Assembly: GCF_016405855.1 (NCBI RefSeq)
Contig: NZ_JAEFCA010000007.1
Span: 1 to 64,000, forward strand
Source: Flavobacterium sp. IB48
Lineage (GTDB): Bacteria; Bacteroidota; Bacteroidia; Flavobacteriales; Flavobacteriaceae
Direction: 5' to 3'
DNA: 64,000 nucleotides
This document shows positions 34,966-43,070 of this stretch, piece after piece (the first letter of the stretch is position 1; each line of letters begins with the position of its first letter). The notes under the pieces are model-generated. The model was not told where the DNA came from. It saw only the letters and a program-made list of their open reading frames with translations, and did no database searches. The position numbers were made by a program, and so were the translations under genes.

Positions 34966-36132
34966 TTACTTCTTTTGATTTAAAATATTTCTGTAAAATT
35001 CGATGTTTTTAAGTACAAGCTTATCAATGTCAAATTTTTCTTCTACTTGCGCTCTCGCAATTTTACCTGTTTTTTGTGCTAAAAGAGTGTTCCCTAAAAT
35101 CTGTTTAATTCTTTCTGCGTATAAATCATGATTTGAAGGATGAACCAAAAAACCACTTTCTCCATCTATAATTAATTCCTGAGACCAGCCAATATTACTA
35201 TTTACAACTGCTTTTTGCATTGCCATAGATTCTATAGTTACCATTCCTAAAGTTTCTGCAAAAGTTGGAAAAACACACACATTTGCATTTTTTATATAGT
35301 TTTGAATTTCGTCATACGGGATTCTTCCTAAATAATTTACGCTTTTCAAGTCATCTTCGGTAAATAAATTCTTCATTAATTCCCAAGTTGATTTTGAATT
35401 TGTTTTCAAATCAGGAGCATCACCACCTATTAAAACTAATTTAGCATTCGGAAAAACCTTTCGTACTTTATTAAAAATTTCTGGAAGTTCTAAAACTCCT
35501 TTTTTTCTAATTAAAGTACCAGCATATAGAATCAGGTCTTTTTCAAATATTTCAGATGTTTCGTTTTCAAAATTCTTAAGATCCAAACCATAATGAATGG
35601 TCTTGATTTCTTTTCCTTTTATATTAAAAAGATTCTTGGAAACTTCTCCCGCAAATTTGGTCGGAGCTATGAATGCTTTTGCTCCATTAATGGCAAGCTT
35701 TTCGAACCAAAAATTTTTAAGCTTTTGTTTTCTATTATCTAAATGACAGAAATAAGCATCACTTCCATGAAAACGAATTATTAAAGGAATATTAAAAGAC
35801 ATCAAAGCTGTAATCCCGGTCCAATCTGGAGCCTCAATGATGTCAATTTTTTTTTCTAAAATAGTCTTATGCATAAATTTTTCTATTTTTTTTCTATTCC
35901 AGTAAAAATTAAAATATTTCCCCTTACTATTACTTAAACTATAAATTGTAACATTTTCTTCTTCAATAACAAATTCTTCTTGTTGGCCATACACAAATAC
36001 AGAAACTTGCACATTGGATTTTCTTAGTCTTTCGACCAAAGTAAAAACACTAGTTCCAATTCCTCCATCATGTCCGAAAGCCTTATGAGGATAATGTGAT
36101 ACTATATAAGCAACGTGTAGGTTTGGTTTCAT
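34966..36132 (-). CDS. GT4-family glycosyltransferase
   Basis: A 388-residue GT-B enzyme. The acceptor-side segment GHDGGIGTSVFTLVERL and a donor-side AETLGMVTIESMAMQ motif with the EX7E pattern are clear, and LILYAGTLIRKKG begins the second Rossmann domain. It overlaps the fucosyltransferase-like gene by 4 bp, consistent with consecutive steps. Sugar unknown. Confidence 0.91.
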   Translation of the reverse strand: MKPNLHVAYIVSHYPHKAFGHDGGIGTSVFTLVERLRKSNVQVSVFVYGQQEEFVIEEENVTIYSLSNSKGKYFNFYWNRKKIEKFMHKTILEKKIDIIEAPDWTGITALMSFNIPLIIRFHGSDAYFCHLDNRKQKLKNFWFEKLAINGAKAFIAPTKFAGEVSKNLFNIKGKEIKTIHYGLDLKNFENETSEIFEKDLILYAGTLIRKKGVLELPEIFNKVRKVFPNAKLVLIGGDAPDLKTNSKSTWELMKNLFTEDDLKSVNYLGRIPYDEIQNYIKNANVCVFPTFAETLGMVTIESMAMQKAVVNSNIGWSQELIIDGESGFLVHPSNHDLYAERIKQILGNTLLAQKTGKIARAQVEEKFDIDKLVLKNIEFYRNILNQKK

Positions 36133-37448
36133 TTTTTTATTTTATACAATTTTTTCTTTATGCTACGCTTCAAATCATTTTCCTTTCTTTTCAAAAATCT
36201 CTTAAAACTGAATTTATAACCCGCGACATTAAGAAATCTACCTGCAGAAAAATCTATTAAAATTTCATTTTGATTTATGCTTTCTTGCTTTAAATCCTTT
36301 TTTAAATAAACCTCCCTATTATCATTTTTCTTTCCTTTATTTTTATTGGGGAATGAAAATATCTTAGAGAAAAAACCAAAGTCATTTTGCGGTGTAAATT
36401 CATTATAATTCAAATATTTAGAAACTTCAAATATTTGAATCACATTATTAATTATCAAATTAAAATTTGATTTTTCAAGTTTTAGCCAAGAAAAATATAT
36501 TAAAACTGGAGGTATGAAGTAATCCTTATTAATGAAATAAACATTTTTTTGAGTTTCTGAATTATTTTCACTCAAAACAAAATCGGCTTTAAAATAATCA
36601 GATATATATGTTTTTATTTCTTCCTTGTTTTTTTGAGTATTTATAGCAAACGACACATCGGTCAGCTCAATTTTTTGATCTATATGGTTATATTCTGTCC
36701 ATCTTTCAGGATAATAATCTTTGTCATCAAATTCTTTGCTTTTTTGTCCGTCAAAATTTTTTAATGGTCTTATAATCTTCGAATCCTTCTTTTCTCCCAA
36801 CCAAGCGGTCCACCAAGAAAAAGTAGAATTACTTATTATAAAATCATTACACATTGCTCCTAAACAAAGTTGTTCTGGCTCATTTAAACCATCTCCAAAA
36901 AAGGCATTCTCTAAAAATGAAAAATGATACTTGCAATAGTTAATATCATCGCTCAAAATAACAAGATTGCAGGACTCCCAATTCGGAAAAAAAGTTGCTA
37001 AACTATTTAAATAATAATGTATTGGAAGCTGAAAATAGTCTTTATGGTTTACAAAATCTCCTCTTCTTATAGATATCAGTATGGTTCTTTTTTCAAATGT
37101 TTTCCTGTATAATTTACTTATTTTTTCTTTCAAAGAATCTGAAAAATCAAAATAGTGCTTGGTTAACTCTGTATCAAAATATTTTTCTGTTTGAAGCCAA
37201 CCATTGACATCATAATTTTGAGTTTCAAAATTCCATTTATGAAAATGATACTCTTTTTCTTCGATGTTTACAAAATCTTCTAGATTTGCTGATAGAAAAG
37301 GCAATTTATTTTTAAACGCGTCTTGATATTTCCATAGTAAAAAAACGAATTCACGATCATTTTTGGTCGCCAATCCTATTGTAGAGGCTATTTGAAAAAG
37401 CTGATTTCCCAAATTTCCTTTTTTACCTATTTTACTGTATGTAATCAT
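36129..37448 (-). CDS. GT11 alpha-1,2-fucosyltransferase-like protein with C-terminal extension
   Basis: Residues 1-255 match the GT11 family that uses GDP-fucose: GNLGNQLFQ (11-19), ISIRRGDFV (donor-binding, Arg about 128), then NSTFSWWTAWLG (207-218). GT11 proteins are usually about 290-300 aa, but this one has 439. The last about 185 residues are charged and not recognised, and end in a Lys/Arg-rich tail. The extension may bind membrane or another enzyme, or be a second domain. The GDP-fucose genes gmd and fcl are not in the window. Confidence 0.86.
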   Translation of the reverse strand: MITYSKIGKKGNLGNQLFQIASTIGLATKNDREFVFLLWKYQDAFKNKLPFLSANLEDFVNIEEKEYHFHKWNFETQNYDVNGWLQTEKYFDTELTKHYFDFSDSLKEKISKLYRKTFEKRTILISIRRGDFVNHKDYFQLPIHYYLNSLATFFPNWESCNLVILSDDINYCKYHFSFLENAFFGDGLNEPEQLCLGAMCNDFIISNSTFSWWTAWLGEKKDSKIIRPLKNFDGQKSKEFDDKDYYPERWTEYNHIDQKIELTDVSFAINTQKNKEEIKTYISDYFKADFVLSENNSETQKNVYFINKDYFIPPVLIYFSWLKLEKSNFNLIINNVIQIFEVSKYLNYNEFTPQNDFGFFSKIFSFPNKNKGKKNDNREVYLKKDLKQESINQNEILIDFSAGRFLNVAGYKFSFKRFLKRKENDLKRSIKKKLYKIKK

Positions 37449-37471
37449 ATGAAAAATACTCTCGAGAAAGT

Positions 37472-38353
37472 TTATTTAGGAAAAAAGTCTTCTAAAATTA
37501 TTTCTGTAAATTTTTTAGCTCCTGCATCGTTCATGTGCGCACAAGAAGAAAAATTTTTATCATCATCAACTCTGTCTTCATAATTATAAATTTCTGGATA
37601 TAATAAATTTACTTTTTGAAAATAATCTTTTCCTATTAATTTGCTACATATTGGTGTCATGACAGGAATTAATCTGATATTATTTAATTTACAAATCCTT
37701 TTAATTTCCTCATAATATTTATTCTTTTGGGGAGGAAAAGTAAAATCTTCAAAATGTAGTTCTTCATTTTCAAATTTTGGTTCGTATCCTCCATATTGAA
37801 CATCTTTTGCTTTTTTATCCAATATGTAAAAAAACATCTGTCTAAACCCGATCTTTGCATCATATTTTAAATATCTATAAAATGGAATATAATATAGGCT
37901 ATTAAAATTCTCTAAGCTTTCATAGTGTTTTTTTATTGCAGGCGAACGATGTAAAAATGGTAAAAATTTCAGAATTGTACCTTCTGATTTTTTTTCTTCT
38001 GATCTTAATGTAATATCAACATCAATTATAACATTTTTGATTTTGTTTTTTTTCTCTAATAATAATTTCAAAACCAAATCTGATTCGAATAATTTAGATC
38101 CCGGCATTCCAAAGTTATATGTTTTCAACCCCCTCTCTTCAAACATCTGAGTTACGAAATGATTATTTGCTCTAGAAGAACCTAATATTACGACGTCATA
38201 TTCTTTTGGCTTGGAATTATATATCAACCCTATTTTATCCCTTTTGTTAGATTGAAGAAAAATAAACGAGTATGCTTGATCCAATATAAAGGCCAAAACG
38301 AAAACCAGAACTAAGATCTTTAATAAATAAAGCAGAAATTGTCGTTTTTTCAT
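37472..38353 (-). CDS. SGNH-like membrane-anchored protein, paralogue 2
   Basis: The 293-residue protein has one N-terminal membrane span (about 9-31) and a periplasmic SGNH-like domain. Block I is VILGSSRANNH (Ser59/60). The expected block V position reads SCAHMNDAGAKKFT. The His (273) is kept, but the Asp of DxxH is replaced by Ser (270). It is closely related to the neighbouring gene at 38375. With the MBOAT gene it suggests an AlgI/AlgX- or DltB/DltD-like O-acylation module on glycans in the periplasm. It could be a helper rather than an esterase. Confidence 0.8.
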   Translation of the reverse strand: MKKRQFLLYLLKILVLVFVLAFILDQAYSFIFLQSNKRDKIGLIYNSKPKEYDVVILGSSRANNHFVTQMFEERGLKTYNFGMPGSKLFESDLVLKLLLEKKNKIKNVIIDVDITLRSEEKKSEGTILKFLPFLHRSPAIKKHYESLENFNSLYYIPFYRYLKYDAKIGFRQMFFYILDKKAKDVQYGGYEPKFENEELHFEDFTFPPQKNKYYEEIKRICKLNNIRLIPVMTPICSKLIGKDYFQKVNLLYPEIYNYEDRVDDDKNFSSCAHMNDAGAKKFTEIILEDFFPK

Positions 38354-38374
38354 AAAATAATTTAGCCTTTAATT

Positions 38375-39256
38375 TTATTTATTAAAAAAATCATAAATAA
38401 TTCTTGCTGTAAATAATTTTGCACCTTGATCTGTCATATGCCCGCAAGAAGAAAAATATTTATTTTCTATAACAACATTTTCATAATTATGAATTTCAGG
38501 ATACGCCTTTTTTAACTTATCAAAGTAATTCATTCCAACAACATTCTCGCACATTGGCGTCATAACAGCAATAAAATTGATGTCGTTCTTTTTGCAAATA
38601 TTTTTAATCTCTTCATAATATTTATTGTGTGGCAATGGCTTCAAATTGGCAATGTTATTTTTCATATTGCCGTTCTTATGCTTTTCCAAAGGGTAATATC
38701 CTAAATTATCTAGAGCATTAGTTTTTTCATTTTTAGCTATTTTATAAATCTCACGAAAACCAATTTTAGAATCAAATTTTATATATCTATAAAAAGGGAT
38801 GTAATACAATTCATTAAAGTATTTTTCTGTCGAAAATTGATCTTTTATGACTTTTGAACAATGAATATATGGCAGAAATTTTGCAGCAACTCCTTCAGAT
38901 TCCTGATCATTAGAAAGATTTAAATCGGCTTCGAGAATTAAATTTTTTATTTCATATTTTCTTTCTATCATTAATTTTAACATTAATGAAGCTTCAAATA
39001 AATGTCCGCCACTCATTCCGTAGTTAAACGTTTTTAATCCTTTATCTTCGAACATTTGAGAAACAAAATGGTTATTAGCTCTTGAAGAGCCTAAAATAAC
39101 CACATCATACTTTTTTGCTGTAGAATTGAAAACGGTTTCTATTTTTCCACGATTTTTGGACTGTATAAAAGCATAAGTATACAATCCGTCCAAAAGAACT
39201 GCTATCACAGCTGTTAAAAGAAAAATTCCTAATATGTACAATAAAAACTTCTTCAT
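38375..39256 (-). CDS. SGNH-like membrane-anchored protein, paralogue 1
   Basis: It is 293 residues long, identical in length and similar throughout to the next gene (37472-38353). Both have VILGSSRANNHFV after a single N-terminal span and a CxHMxDxGAK block near the end. Here it is SSCGHMTDQGAKLFT, again with Ser in place of the Asp of DxxH. It overlaps the MBOAT gene by one base, so it is the direct partner of that O-acyltransferase. The paralogue pair looks like a tandem duplication that has diverged. Confidence 0.82.
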   Translation of the reverse strand: MKKFLLYILGIFLLTAVIAVLLDGLYTYAFIQSKNRGKIETVFNSTAKKYDVVILGSSRANNHFVSQMFEDKGLKTFNYGMSGGHLFEASLMLKLMIERKYEIKNLILEADLNLSNDQESEGVAAKFLPYIHCSKVIKDQFSTEKYFNELYYIPFYRYIKFDSKIGFREIYKIAKNEKTNALDNLGYYPLEKHKNGNMKNNIANLKPLPHNKYYEEIKNICKKNDINFIAVMTPMCENVVGMNYFDKLKKAYPEIHNYENVVIENKYFSSCGHMTDQGAKLFTARIIYDFFNK

Positions 39257-40689
39257 TAAAACTGGAAATAAATAAATTCTTTATAATCCGAATAAGTTCC
39301 AAGAGCTAGTATTGCCAAAATAGCCAATGCCATTTTCAAAAAACTTCTTTTTCCAGAAATTGGTTCTACTTTAGTTTTATTATTCCATTCTACTAAAACA
39401 AACAGACCAATCATCAATAGTAATTCATAATTATATCGTTCGTTATCTAAATATTGAGGGCTAAACTCGCCGTTAGTAAATATTCTTTTTAGATACAAAA
39501 CAGCATCTGTAATGGTTTTTGCTCTAAAAAACACCCAAGCAATACAAGTCAATAAAAATGTTGTTAGAATACTAAACAATACTTTGACAGAACCTAGATT
39601 CCATTTTAGAATTATAGAATCCATATTATTTCTATTACTATTTGAAATCAATAGTGGAAGGAAATAAACAGCATTTATAAATCCCCAAACAATATATGTC
39701 CAGTTGGCTCCATGCCAGAATCCACTAACAACAAAAATGATAAATGTATTTCGGATTTTCATCCAAAGTCCACCTTTGCTTCCACCTAGAGGAATATATA
39801 AATAATCTCTAAACCAAGAAGAAAGTGAGATATGCCAACGACGCCAAAACTCTGCTATATCTCTTGAAAAATATGGATAATTAAAGTTTCGTAATAAGTC
39901 TAAACCAAATAATTTAGAAACCCCTAGTGCGATATCTGAATATCCTGAGAAATCTCCGTAAATCTGAAACGCAAAATAAATTGCCCCCATAATTAATGAA
40001 AAAGAATTCATTGACTGATAATGATCAAAAATAGCATTAGCATAAACTGCACAAGTATCTGCAATAACCACTTTTTTAACAAGTCCCCAAACAATTTGGT
40101 AAATTCCTTCTTTTGCTTTTTCTAAATTAAACTCGCGCTTTTCTTTTAACTCTGGAAGTAAATGCGTTGCTCTTTCAATTGGTCCAGCAACTAAAAGAGG
40201 AAAGTAACTTACAAATAAAGAATAATCTATAAAATTATATTCTGCTTTAATTCTTTTATAATAAATATCAATTACATAAGATAATCCATGGAAAGTGTAA
40301 AATGAAATTCCAACAGGTAAAATTACATTCAATAACATTGGACTTACTTTAAAGCCTAAAGACGTAAACATTTCTGCAAATGAGCTTGCAAAGAAATTAT
40401 AATATTTAAAAATTCCTAAAAATCCTAAATTGATTATAATACTCAACCAAAACCAAAATTTTCGACTTTTTCCCGAATTACTTTTCTCGATTTGAATTCC
40501 TGTGAAATAATCTAAAAATGTTGAAAAAACTAGCAGAAATAGAAATCTCCAATCCCAACAAGAATAGAAATAATAGCTTGCAACAATTAATAAAGCATTT
40601 TGGGTACTTTTGGTTTTATTGAAAATAAACCAATATAGAAAAAAAACAATTGGCAAAAAGATGGCAAATGCCAGCGAGTTAAAGAACAT
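39256..40689 (-). CDS. MBOAT-family membrane O-acyltransferase (AlgI/DltB-like)
   Basis: Passes acyl groups, most often acetyl, across the inner membrane for attachment to polysaccharide. It has about 10-11 spans over 477 residues. Family hallmarks are FWRRWHISLSSWFRDYLYIP (about 281-300) and the catalytic SGFWHGANWTY with His326. Length and the C-terminal part fit AlgI/PatA more than eukaryotic MBOATs. The two SGNH-like genes follow directly with a one-base overlap, so they are the likely acyl-transfer partners. Confidence 0.93.
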   Translation of the reverse strand: MFFNSLAFAIFLPIVFFLYWFIFNKTKSTQNALLIVASYYFYSCWDWRFLFLLVFSTFLDYFTGIQIEKSNSGKSRKFWFWLSIIINLGFLGIFKYYNFFASSFAEMFTSLGFKVSPMLLNVILPVGISFYTFHGLSYVIDIYYKRIKAEYNFIDYSLFVSYFPLLVAGPIERATHLLPELKEKREFNLEKAKEGIYQIVWGLVKKVVIADTCAVYANAIFDHYQSMNSFSLIMGAIYFAFQIYGDFSGYSDIALGVSKLFGLDLLRNFNYPYFSRDIAEFWRRWHISLSSWFRDYLYIPLGGSKGGLWMKIRNTFIIFVVSGFWHGANWTYIVWGFINAVYFLPLLISNSNRNNMDSIILKWNLGSVKVLFSILTTFLLTCIAWVFFRAKTITDAVLYLKRIFTNGEFSPQYLDNERYNYELLLMIGLFVLVEWNNKTKVEPISGKRSFLKMALAILAILALGTYSDYKEFIYFQF

Positions 40690-40695
40690 AAATAT

Positions 40696-42093
40696 CTACT
40701 TTTTTAAAATGCAGTTTAAACTTTTCCAAATTTTTTCAGATGCTTGAGTAGGATTTGGTCCAACAATAATCTCAAACCACTTTTTACTGTCTTTAACACT
40801 TGAAATTTTTCCGTCAATAATATCTTTAACCATATTGGTTAGATCTTTTTTATCTCTTATCCATAAAGCAGCCTCCTCTGAGGGTTTTGATCTAAAATGA
40901 ATGTATTTATAATTTTGCCCAATATCACGAATTCCCTTTCTAAGTTGTGGCTGTTCATAGTCAAAAAACAAGCAAGATTTATCGTGCGCAGAAAAATCAA
41001 ATACCATTGATGAAGCTATATTACCAACAAATTCTGTGTATTCACAAATATTTGCCTGCAATGCAAAATCTTCTTTTGTCGGCATAATTTCATTCCAACT
41101 TTCCCCAACTGGACTCCATAACGGATCAATGCTTACAATAACATCTTGATATTTCTTCAAAACCTCATCATAACGATCTGTAAAGTCTACTGGGCATTTT
41201 CGGTAAATGACACCTAAAGAATATCCGTTTTGGTTTAATTCTCTAACTGATAATGCTAAATCTTCTAAATAGTATTGATCTAAAGGAGATGTAACTATAT
41301 CATCACCAGAATAACAAATATATTTTTTGTTTAAGTCGAGATCATGTGAATTATAAAATTCTTCTTTTGATTGTAAAATTGTTTTATCAAAATGACTTTC
41401 GAATTGAGGCGTTCCTGTTACAAAAATCTGGTTTTCTTTCACATAAGGACAATACATTAAAACCTCTTTTTTCATGTGTTCGCTCCACACAAAATAATAA
41501 TCAGTTTCGACTAGCGTCGTTGCTTTAGGAAGATTATCCCAAGAAAAGATAAAAGTTCCTGTTGGAATTCCTAAGTCTTGTGCTGCTAAAATAGAAGCAA
41601 TTGCCTGCGTTGGACGCTGATTGGTGCAAAAAACAAAATCTGGTTTGTATTTTTCTAATTGTCTTTTACTTTCTTTGTATTTACTTGTAGTTCGCTCGCC
41701 TTTTTTTATTTGCTTTCTAACAAATTTGATTCCTTTTTCGTTAGATCCAAAAGTTGTCAAGGCATCAACCATTAAACTTTTAGCAAGGTTAGCAACTCCT
41801 TTATAAGATTGCGGAAAATTATAGGTATTGTAAACCACCTCTTTAAATTTCTTATCAAAGAAATTTAATTCCATTCTTTTACGCGCACGGCTATAAACTG
41901 TTGTTAACGGATGTAGTGATTTTTCTTGAATTTTTAATTCTTCAAAACCTAGTTTCTCCTTAATCGAAAATGGAGTGTTGTTCCAATATGTAATATCGAA
42001 ATCATTTTGTTCTCCAATTTCTTTAAAAGAGGTTAAGGCAAAATTTCGAAGTCCAACACCATCAGGCAAAAAAATAAATATGTTTTTTTTCAT
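40696..42093 (-). CDS. Putative GT-B glycosyltransferase, nonulosonate region
   Basis: A 465-residue soluble protein. The fold suggested by ATP/UDP-type strand patterns (KPDFVFCTNQRP, GTFIFSWDNLPK, IFVTGTPQFESHF) resembles UDP-glycosyltransferase/GT-B proteins of LPS and capsule loci. I cannot assign a CAZy family. It lies 95 bp downstream of the neuB-like gene and 6 bp upstream of MBOAT. One plausible role is transferring the nonulosonic acid, but that is inference from position. Confidence 0.6.
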   Translation of the reverse strand: MKKNIFIFLPDGVGLRNFALTSFKEIGEQNDFDITYWNNTPFSIKEKLGFEELKIQEKSLHPLTTVYSRARKRMELNFFDKKFKEVVYNTYNFPQSYKGVANLAKSLMVDALTTFGSNEKGIKFVRKQIKKGERTTSKYKESKRQLEKYKPDFVFCTNQRPTQAIASILAAQDLGIPTGTFIFSWDNLPKATTLVETDYYFVWSEHMKKEVLMYCPYVKENQIFVTGTPQFESHFDKTILQSKEEFYNSHDLDLNKKYICYSGDDIVTSPLDQYYLEDLALSVRELNQNGYSLGVIYRKCPVDFTDRYDEVLKKYQDVIVSIDPLWSPVGESWNEIMPTKEDFALQANICEYTEFVGNIASSMVFDFSAHDKSCLFFDYEQPQLRKGIRDIGQNYKYIHFRSKPSEEAALWIRDKKDLTNMVKDIIDGKISSVKDSKKWFEIIVGPNPTQASEKIWKSLNCILKK

Positions 42094-42188
42094 TTTAATT
42101 TAAATAGAATCTAATAGGAAAATTTTACATCTTCATTTTTAGCCTCTGTTACAAGTTAAGATATTTAAATGGCTTTAATTGAATTCCT

Positions 42189-43070
42189 TTAAGCTTGTAC
42201 TTTTTTGTTTTTTAGTTTGTCTCTTTGAATTTGTTCGATTGGCAAAATATCGGTAGACTTAAAATTCAACGCTTGATAAACCGCCTCAAGATCACGAGTA
42301 AGTTTGCGTAAACCCATTGGTTCTAATGAAGCAGCATGATCTGTACCTTTCCAAGTTCTGTCTAGGGTATAATGCCTTTCGATAATATTAGCTCCTAAAG
42401 TATAAGCCGCTATATCTACAGCAATTCCTAAATGATGACCAGAAAAACCTATATGCTTTACCAAATGCCCATACTTTTGCTGTAGGATAGTAATATCTAA
42501 AAGGCAAACATCCTCAAAAGGAACTGGATAACCTGATGTACAATTATATAAAACTAAATCTTGGTTTCTTTCTTTTTTAGTAAAAAATTCAACCAAAGTA
42601 TCTGTCTCATCTTTAGTTGTCATTCCTGTAGAAATATGAATTTCTCCTGAATAATTTTCGCTAAGCCATTCCAACATTTCAAAATTGTTGTTGCAAGCAG
42701 ATGGTATTTTAATAAAATCTGGATTTAATGATGCGATTTCTTTTGCTGAAGTTGTATCCCAAACCGATGTAGAATATATAATTCCGATTTCTTCGCAATA
42801 TGATTTTAACTCTCTATGCTGTTCAACATCAAATTCTAAGAACTCCCTATGTGCACCATAAGTTTCTCCATAAGAATTAGAAGCATTTGGATGCGGAGCA
42901 TAATATTGTTCCTCTGTTAGAAGTTCTTTATTATTACGCTTTTGGAATTTTACTGCATCTGCGTTTCCGAAGATTTTTGCAATTTTAATTAATTCCTTTG
43001 CTATTTCCATTTCGCCTTTATGATTACATCCAATTTCTGCAATCACATAAGGTTTTTTAAATTCCTTCAT
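42189..43070 (-). CDS. NeuB-family nonulosonic acid synthase, lacking the SAF domain
   Basis: Condenses phosphoenolpyruvate with a six-carbon aldose to a nine-carbon acid. The TIM-barrel core is clear: VIAEIGCNHKGEMEIAKEL, AVKFQKRNN, the FIKIPSACNNN region, HISTGMT and GFSGHHLG. Typical bacterial NeuB proteins are about 345-350 aa with a C-terminal SAF (antifreeze-like) domain that covers the active site of the partner subunit. This one stops at 293, just after the RDKLK element, and has no SAF part. The stop is natural, and the gene overlaps the fused cytidylyltransferase gene by 14 bp. Substrate may be mannose-6-phosphate (KDN route) or ManNAc-6-phosphate. Confidence 0.86.
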   Translation of the reverse strand: MKEFKKPYVIAEIGCNHKGEMEIAKELIKIAKIFGNADAVKFQKRNNKELLTEEQYYAPHPNASNSYGETYGAHREFLEFDVEQHRELKSYCEEIGIIYSTSVWDTTSAKEIASLNPDFIKIPSACNNNFEMLEWLSENYSGEIHISTGMTTKDETDTLVEFFTKKERNQDLVLYNCTSGYPVPFEDVCLLDITILQQKYGHLVKHIGFSGHHLGIAVDIAAYTLGANIIERHYTLDRTWKGTDHAASLEPMGLRKLTRDLEAVYQALNFKSTDILPIEQIQRDKLKNKKVQA

